Shown: in pieces, positions 5,896 to 10,687 of the stretch | Numbering within the stretch: position 1 is the stretch's first letter | Layout of the letters: each line of letters begins with the position of its first letter | NCBI GenBank assembly: GCA_013416795.1 | Contig: RQSC01000015.1 | Span: forward strand, 560,896 to 571,582 | From: Prasinococcaceae sp. CCMP 1430 | Taxonomy: Eukaryota > Prasinodermophyta > Palmophyllophyceae > Prasinococcales > Prasinococcaceae | Direction of reading: 5' to 3' | Length of the DNA: 10,687 nucleotides | The notes under the pieces: generated by a model | What the model was told of the DNA's origin: nothing | The model's database searches: none | The model's input: the letters and a program-made list of their open reading frames with translations, nothing else | Position numbers and translations under genes: made by a program

Positions 5896-7983
5896 TTAAA
5901 GTGTCTTGAGCGTGCCGTTCGTCTTGAGCGCCTCGGCGAGCGCCCGAGCGCCGATGTCGCTGATGTCATTTCTGGACAGATCAAGCCCCGTGAGCGTGTC
6001 GTTCTCCTGGAGCGCCTGGGCGAGCGCCCGTGCGCCGGCGTCGCCTACGGAATTGTTGTCCAGAGACAGCCACTGGAGCTTGCTGTTATTCCTGAGCGCC
6101 GTGGCGAGCGTCTGGGTACCATCGTCTGCGATGCAATTGTTGTCCAGGTAAAGATGTGTGAGCATGCCGTCCGGGTTTTCGAGCGCCTCAGTGAGCGCCT
6201 CGGCGCATTCGTTACCGATGGAATTGTTGTACAAGTTCAGCACCTCGAGCGTACCATTGTTTCTGAGCGCCTCAGCGAGTGCTACAACGCCTGCATGGTC
6301 GATGGCGGCGTCGCTACTGCCGTACGTCCCTCTAAGAACGAGGTGGACGATATGCTTGTTTCCATTTAGCTGCTCGAATACATCATTGACCTCACTGCCA
6401 CGCAGCTTTTGAATTTCCAGCACTTCAATCGTCTTGGACTTCTTGAGTTGGCCCCTCCATACGCTCCCGCGTACCGTATCAGCAGGCGGTACGTCAGACC
6501 ACTCCCTCAATCCAACGTGTTCCTTCTTGAAAGTGCCGGCCAGCATGCGCACCTGGTCAGCGTGAGCCACCGCGTACTCGCGCGCTGTCCGCGAGGACGC
6601 CTCGCGGGCTCGCCGCCGCTGCTCCATCTCTGTCCTGGCGAACGGCGCAACTGCGATCATCGCAGGGAGCGTGTACTCGCCCGCCGAGGACTCAAATGTC
6701 GCCAAGATCTTGAAGAGCAGCGAGTAGGCAGATGTGACGATGTTCGCGAGCGCAAACGAGTTAATGGCATTGCCACCACCATCGTACGCTGCCGTCACCA
6801 CCGACGAGATGGCGATCTGGGGCAAGTCTTCCAATGCCAGGTTGAGCATGAGCATGAACCCGCGTGACGGGTACTTGTCAAGGGGCAACCCGTCGAATTC
6901 TCTTCCGACGCAGAATTTGTGTTTGTCGAGGCGGTCGTAGATTCGCTTTACTAGCCTTCCCGCTAGATCGAATAGCCACCCCGCTAGATCGAAGGTGGCG
7001 AATGCCCACGTCACGGTGCCCACCGTAGCGAAGACCGCCGTCACGATCATGATCCTCGTCGGGATGAAATTGCCTTGTGAACCCTTGTTGCGCATCACCA
7101 TTTGCGAGAAAAATACCCAGTCAAGAGCCAGGTCGATGTCAGCGGCCACGGACGCGTACAGGGCGCTCCACGTGAGACGATGATACAGCTCGTCGGCTAT
7201 TAATGAGGACGCTGACGAAAGGGGCGTGTTGGGCGGGCCCTTGGCCTCTGCGATAGCCTGCTTGATGGAGTTGAGCTCAAAAGTCAATTCCTTTTCGTCC
7301 ATTGCCTTTTCATTTTGTTGCAATTTCGACACAGCACCCTGGCGCGCGTGCTTGAGCCTAACTCGTAACTCCTTCGATGCCTCTGCGGTCTCACCGTCGC
7401 CGCTCGCACGTTCCATAATCCCGTCGAGCACCCGTGCCTCCTCGCACAGCACCTCAATGTCCTTTTGCAAGGTTGTCACCGTCCTCTGTGCCTCAGTCTC
7501 GCCCGAGGGCGGCCACTGCCACAGCTTCTGCAACAAGCGCTGGCAACCACGTAGTACATTCATGGTACCCTTCCGCAGCGTTCCTACGGCAATTGTCGGC
7601 GGTGTTGCTTGTGTCTCCACGGGCGATGCCTCAAGGTCCTCACGCTCTTGTGGAATCTCCCCATGACTCATTTGGCCGTCGTGTTCGCCCTCTCGCCAGT
7701 ATTCGTGCTGCCTAACACACCATGAGCATACACACTCGCGCATGGCATCACACAGGCCCGCAAAGAGCTTGAAGAAGAAGATGAAGAAGCTCCATACGCC
7801 GCTCTCTAGGCACGTGGGTTCCCTTGTCTGCGACGAATCTGGGCCCGACGAGTCATCCTTAGGCTCGCCGCCGCAACAGCATTTCACCCTTTGGCGCGGC
7901 TCTCCGCTCCCACGCTTCTCCGCCTCCGCCTTGTGGTGGTACCAGCTCCAAAGCAGCAGCACATACAACGAGCGACACACCAT
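5896..7983 (-). CDS. Multi-spanning membrane protein with coiled-coil region and C-terminal RI-type leucine-rich repeats
   Basis: Function not recognised. From the ATG at 7983 (purine at -3, G at +4; no ATG between it and an upstream in-frame stop at 8143-8145) it is 695 residues. In order: a short hydrophobic N-terminus (5-16), a Cys-rich patch (KCCCGG), a hydrophobic segment at 63-80 (VWSFFIFFFKLFAGL), a charged, probably coiled-coil region at about 165-248, then hydrophobic segments near 271-297, 311-340, 376-400 and 407-430. One carries DIDLALDW and another NLALEDLPQIAISSVV, acidic motifs inside membrane helices. LRRs of 28 residues run from about 545 to the end (LxxLxLxxNxIxxxGAxALAxAL), the RNase inhibitor/NLRC3 type used in protein binding. 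A membrane-anchored sensor or scaffold is an inference. TAA at 5896-5898 falls inside a repeat whose frame continues (see 5719-5895). Base composition is clearly less GC-rich than in flanking genes and there are no evident introns. An upstream exon cannot be excluded. Confidence 0.82.
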   Translation of the reverse strand: MVCRSLYVLLLWSWYHHKAEAEKRGSGEPRQRVKCCCGGEPKDDSSGPDSSQTREPTCLESGVWSFFIFFFKLFAGLCDAMRECVCSWCVRQHEYWREGEHDGQMSHGEIPQEREDLEASPVETQATPPTIAVGTLRKGTMNVLRGCQRLLQKLWQWPPSGETEAQRTVTTLQKDIEVLCEEARVLDGIMERASGDGETAEASKELRVRLKHARQGAVSKLQQNEKAMDEKELTFELNSIKQAIAEAKGPPNTPLSSASSLIADELYHRLTWSALYASVAADIDLALDWVFFSQMVMRNKGSQGNFIPTRIMIVTAVFATVGTVTWAFATFDLAGWLFDLAGRLVKRIYDRLDKHKFCVGREFDGLPLDKYPSRGFMLMLNLALEDLPQIAISSVVTAAYDGGGNAINSFALANIVTSAYSLLFKILATFESSAGEYTLPAMIAVAPFARTEMEQRRRAREASSRTAREYAVAHADQVRMLAGTFKKEHVGLREWSDVPPADTVRGSVWRGQLKKSKTIEVLEIQKLRGSEVNDVFEQLNGNKHIVHLVLRGTYGSSDAAIDHAGVVALAEALRNNGTLEVLNLYNNSIGNECAEALTEALENPDGMLTHLYLDNNCIADDGTQTLATALRNNSKLQWLSLDNNSVGDAGARALAQALQENDTLTGLDLSRNDISDIGARALAEALKTNGTLKTL

Positions 7984-8377
7984 GCCAGTGGCGAGGTTGA
8001 CGTGCGTGAACGCAACAGTGGCAGGGGCGAGAAGCGCAGCAGCACAACACAGGTCACTCCGTGTGACAGAACTTGGACCGTAGATCCCACACCGTCCCCG
8101 TCGACGACTAAGCGTCCTGCGCGCGGCGGTCAAGGGCGCGCCTCACTGGGCCACGACGAGCGTGAAGGGTGGGACCCCGCGCAGTGTGCAGTGACAAAGT
8201 GGCACCGCGCCCCAGCGCAGCACGCAGCACGCACCCGCGCCTCCTGCAGTGTTCGAGGTGTGTGATAACGAATTGGGACCACGCGCCTCGGAGGTCTCGC
8301 TGACTCAGCATGCGAGGTATCTGCGTACGCAAAGACTCGTGCGGGCAGCGCTGGTGCGTATGAAAATGAAAGGCGTG

Positions 8378-8429
8378 CTAGAGTGTAAGCCAGCTGTGGC
8401 ATCTGCTGCCCGCGTTAGGGTCACTCTAG
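8378..8429. repeat. 8-bp inverted repeat CTAGAGTG/CACTCTAG
   Basis: The arms at 8378-8385 and 8422-8429 are perfect complements with a 36-nt spacer. A second small pair, GCATTCA (8451-8457) and TGAATGC (8480-8486), follows. They might be hairpins in the promoter-side spacer of the LRR gene, or chance. Confidence 0.5.
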
Positions 8430-8666
8430 AAGTTAAAAAGTCAGAAAAATGCATTCACAAATGACCTTGAACTTGGAAATGAATGCGAGTCGCCCGACTT
8501 TTGATGGCGTTCTGTACACCTTTCAATGATCGGCAGTGTCCTCTCTCTCTCTAAAGCTTCTCAGGCTGCAAGTGGGCAGCGGCTGCCTAGTGCGCGCAGA
8601 GGCTGCCGCCGACGACGCGTGCGCGCGCTGGCCTGTGGCACAGCCTATGTCGAGCGCGCCCCTGCT

Positions 8667-8700
<34 letters not shown>
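8667..8700 (+). repeat. G34 homopolymer
   Basis: An uninterrupted run of 34 G is followed by CG/GCGCAC repeats. The true length is doubtful, since such runs slip in both replication and sequencing. On the minus strand it lies about 300 nt downstream of the Cpn60 stop. Confidence 0.95.
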
Positions 8701-8701
<1 letters not shown>

Positions 8702-8795
8702 CGCGCGCGCACCCCGCGCGCACCCCGCGCGCGCGCCGCGCCGGCACGGGCGCGCTCTCGCGCCTCGGCCCGGATGGGGGTGAGCTTCCGCGCGC

Positions 8796-8905
8796 CCACA
8801 CGCACGCACACACGCACGCAGTCACACGACCCAAGCACCCACAGCACCCACCCACACGCGCGCATACGCACGCGCCCACACGTCTGCACCGTGTGTGTTA
8901 CTGTG
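8796..8905 (+). repeat. CA/CG-rich low-complexity tract
   Basis: Mostly CACA, CGCA and CCCA units. A 20-base stretch (8797-8816) is identical to 1682-1701 in the glucan phosphatase intron. It is downstream of the Cpn60 stop on the minus strand, where it reads GT/GC-rich. Confidence 0.85.
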
Positions 8906-8908
8906 TAT

Positions 8909-8913
8909 TTACA
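8909..8913 (-). terminator. TGTAA polyadenylation-type signal for Cpn60
   Basis: TGTAA on the minus strand about 90 nt after the Cpn60 stop. A second TGTAA (9003-9007) overlaps the stop codon itself (ATG-TAA) and is therefore less informative. Confidence 0.35.
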
Positions 8914-9002
8914 GTACGTAATAACTGCCTCGGCCGCGCCGCCGCTGAGCTACTGTGTTGTGTGTCTTCTCCCCCCCCTGCGTTTCGTGGCGTGCGGCGC
9001 CC

Positions 9003-10687
9003 TTACATGGTCATGCCGCCGCCCATGCCGGCCTGCGCGGCCTCGGCGGCCTCCGCGGCGGGGTCGGGCTTGTCGACGACGACGACGTCGCTGGTGAGGA
9101 AGGTGCGCGCGACCGACGACGAGTTCTCGAGCGCGCAGCGGATGACCTTGGTGGGGTCGATGATGCCCGTGGCGAGCAGGTCCTGGTACTCGCCGACGGC
9201 GGCGTTGAAGCCGAAGTTGGGGTTGGCGTCGCCCTTGACCTTCTCGATGACGACCGAGCCGTTGAGGCCGGCGTTGTGCGCGATGAGGCGCATGGGGTAG
9301 AGCAGCGCCTTGCGCACGATGTCGGCGCCCATCTTCTGCTCGTCGTTGTCGAGGGTGTCCCTGATGCCGTCCACCCGGGCGGCGAGCTTGAGCAGCGTGG
9401 TGCCACCGCCCGCCACGATGCCCTCCTCGACGGCCGCCTTGGTGGCGTTGAGCGCGTCCTCCACGCGCAGCTTCTTCTCGCGCAGCTCGGTCTCGGTCTG
9501 CGCGCCCACCTGGATGATGGCCACGCCGCCCGACAGCTTGGCGATGCGCTCGTTGAGCTTCTCCCTCTCGTAGTCCGCCTCGGCGGCCTCCATGAGCACC
9601 TTGACCTGCTTGCAGCGCGCCTCCACCTCGGCCTCGTGCGTGCCGTCACCCACGATGGTGGTGGTCTCCTTGTTGATGGTGACGCGCGACGCGTCGCCCA
9701 GCACCTCGGCGCCCACCTTGTCGAGGCTCAGGCCCACGTTGTCGCGGATGACCGTGGCGCCCGTCAGGATGGCGATGTCGTCCAGGTAGGAGCTCTTGCG
9801 CTCGCCGAAGCCCGGCGCCTTGATGGCGGCGATCTTGAGCGTGCCGCGCAGCTTGTTGACCACCAGCGTGGCGAGCGCCTCCTGCTCGAGCTCCTCGGCG
9901 ATGAGAACGATGGGGAAGCCGCCGCGGATGGCCTCCTCGAGGATGCCCACGATGTCGCGCGCGTTGGAGATCTTCTTGTCCACCAGCAGCAGCTTGCAGT
10001 CCTCGTACTCGCACACCATGCGCTCGGGGTCGGTAACGAAGTACGGCGAGATGTAGCCGCGCTCGAACGCCATGCCCTCAACCACGAACAGGTTGTCCTC
10101 GGCGGTCTTGGACTCCTCCATGGTGATGACGCCCTCGCGGCCCACGCGGTCCATCGCGTCGGCGATCAGCTGCCCCACCTCGTCGTTGCCGCCGGCCGAC
10201 ACCGCCGCCACGCTGGCGAGCTCCGCGTCGTCCACGTCCTTGGAGAGCTCCTTGAGCTCGCCCACCAGCGCCTGGATGGTGCGGTTCATGCCGCGCGTGA
10301 GCTGCACGGGGTTGACGCCGGCGCTCACGATCTTCACGCCCTCGTTGATGAGCGCCTGCGACATGATCGTCGCGGTGGTGGTGCCGTCGCCCGCGAGGTC
10401 GTTGGTGCGCTGCGCGGCCTGGCGCACGAGCCTGGCGCCCACGTTCTCGACGGGGTCGGCGAGCTCGACCTCCTTGGCGACGGTCACGCCGTCGTTGACG
10501 ATCCTCGGCGAGCCGTACTTGGACTCGAGCACGACGTTGCGGCCCTTGGGGCCCAGCGTGACGCCCACCACGTCGGCGAGCTTGTCGACGCCCTTCTTCA
10601 TGCGCTGGATGGCGCCGTCGTCCTGGAAGAAGAGCTCCTTGACGGCGGTCGCGCGCGCGCGGCGCGGCTGCGCGCGCGCGGCGCGCG
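9003..10687 (-). CDS. CPN60B: Plastid-type chaperonin Cpn60 beta (group I, GroEL family), 5' partial
   Basis: Subunit of the ATP-driven double-ring chaperonin that folds imported and plastid-made proteins with Cpn10/Cpn20 lids. The frame is open to the window edge. An ATG at 10601 is internal, because upstream codons read [13 protein letters not shown], the normal N-terminal helix region, so the true start and any transit peptide lie outside. Visible motifs are [20 protein letters not shown] (ATP site), [28 protein letters not shown], the apical [19 protein letters not shown], the [20 protein letters not shown] segment, [26 protein letters not shown] (the ATPase Asp region), the signature [12 protein letters not shown] and [41 protein letters not shown] and [13 protein letters not shown] favour plastid beta over alpha or mitochondrial forms. 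The C-terminus is GMGGGMTM and TAA, a GroEL-like GGM tail. No intron occurs in 1.68 kb and no frameshift is seen. Confidence 0.97.
   Translation of the reverse strand, partial: RAARAQPRRARATAVKELFFQDDGAIQRMKKGVDKLADVVGVTLGPKGRNVVLESKYGSPRIVNDGVTVAKEVELADPVENVGARLVRQAAQRTNDLAGDGTTTATIMSQALINEGVKIVSAGVNPVQLTRGMNRTIQALVGELKELSKDVDDAELASVAAVSAGGNDEVGQLIADAMDRVGREGVITMEESKTAEDNLFVVEGMAFERGYISPYFVTDPERMVCEYEDCKLLLVDKKISNARDIVGILEEAIRGGFPIVLIAEELEQEALATLVVNKLRGTLKIAAIKAPGFGERKSSYLDDIAILTGATVIRDNVGLSLDKVGAEVLGDASRVTINKETTTIVGDGTHEAEVEARCKQVKVLMEAAEADYEREKLNERIAKLSGGVAIIQVGAQTETELREKKLRVEDALNATKAAVEEGIVAGGGTTLLKLAARVDGIRDTLDNDEQKMGADIVRKALLYPMRLIAHNAGLNGSVVIEKVKGDANPNFGFNAAVGEYQDLLATGIIDPTKVIRCALENSSSVARTFLTSDVVVVDKPDPAAEAAEAAQAGMGGGMTM

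Larger units (their letters stand above)
7984..9002. other. Intergenic region without a supportable gene
   Basis: This lies between the start of the LRR gene and the stop of Cpn60, both on the minus strand. The part next to 7983 should hold the LRR leader and promoter; about 8340-8560 is of balanced composition with small inverted repeats, and 8630-8905 is extreme low complexity. The open frames here are short, use non-ATG starts or cross the G run, and none shows a recognisable domain. No tRNA or other RNA gene was recognised. Confidence 0.65.

Noticed and set aside
5635-6369. Plus-strand frame with repeated ERLGERP-like units
   Set aside because: The repeats are the antisense reading of the 28-residue LRR units; they have no independent support.
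7984-8133. Extension of the LRR protein to a start at 8133
   Set aside because: That start is a TTG. In a nuclear gene the first in-frame ATG is at 7983, with a stop at 8143-8145 upstream. A spliced upstream exon remains possible.
8797-8905. CA/CG-rich array as a possible CRISPR or satellite array
   Set aside because: There is no regular repeat-spacer structure; the units are irregular dinucleotide and tetranucleotide microsatellite sequence.
8526-9300. Plus-strand frames across the G run, with an intron-like GTGAGC (8780) to TTTACAG (8914) segment
   Set aside because: The frame is poly-Gly from the homopolymer followed by His/Thr low complexity, and the downstream exon would be antisense to Cpn60. 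The splice-site match is probably chance.
10599-10601. ATG at 10601 as the Cpn60 start
   Set aside because: Codons upstream encode the conserved N-terminal segment ([13 protein letters not shown]) and stay open to the window edge, so this Met is internal.

Overview
The window looks like nuclear DNA from a eukaryotic microalga, most likely a very GC-rich green alga of chlorophyte or prasinophyte grade. Spliceosomal introns interrupt three of the five genes, and each carries its introns at conserved-motif or membrane-segment boundaries. Three genes have green-lineage character: a SEX4/LSF-type glucan phosphatase (phosphatase domain followed by a CBM48 starch-binding domain), a serine carboxypeptidase close to the plant SCPL47-49 clade, and a plastid beta-type Cpn60. 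TGTAA, the chlorophyte polyadenylation signal, follows two genes. The lineage is an inference from family resemblance, not a proven placement.

Layout. (1) 1-2789, plus: glucan phosphatase-like gene, cut at its 5' end by the window edge. A roughly 450-residue Ala/Val/Glu/Asp low-complexity extension comes before the phosphatase domain, and there is one clear intron. (2) 2817-3624, minus: a small four-helix DoxX-like membrane protein in three exons, tail to tail with gene 1 and only 27 bases between the stop codons. (3) 3625-3900: a divergent intergenic spacer with a purine-rich stretch and an AT-rich island carrying direct and inverted repeats. (4) 3901-5628, plus: serine carboxypeptidase (S10) in three exons; the catalytic triad is intact and the N-terminus uncertain. 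(5) 5719/5896-7983, minus: an unusual multi-spanning membrane protein with a C-terminal RNase-inhibitor-type leucine-rich repeat domain. Its reading frame is stopped by an in-frame TAA inside a repeat that visibly continues. Its base composition is much less GC-rich than its neighbours. (6) 7984-9002: no supportable gene; it holds a 34-base G run, a CA/CG-rich stretch and small inverted repeats. (7) 9003-10687, minus: Cpn60 beta, intron-free over the visible 1.7 kb, with its N-terminus beyond the window.

The five genes are not an operon and show no common pathway. Two are probably plastid related: glucan phosphatase in transitory starch turnover and Cpn60 in folding of imported proteins. The carboxypeptidase would act in vacuole or lysosome. 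The DoxX-like and LRR proteins are membrane proteins of unknown role.

The points most worth following up are the tetrapeptide helical repeat fused to a glucan phosphatase with a degenerate catalytic loop, and the multi-spanning LRR protein with a stop codon at the variable position of an otherwise continuing repeat.
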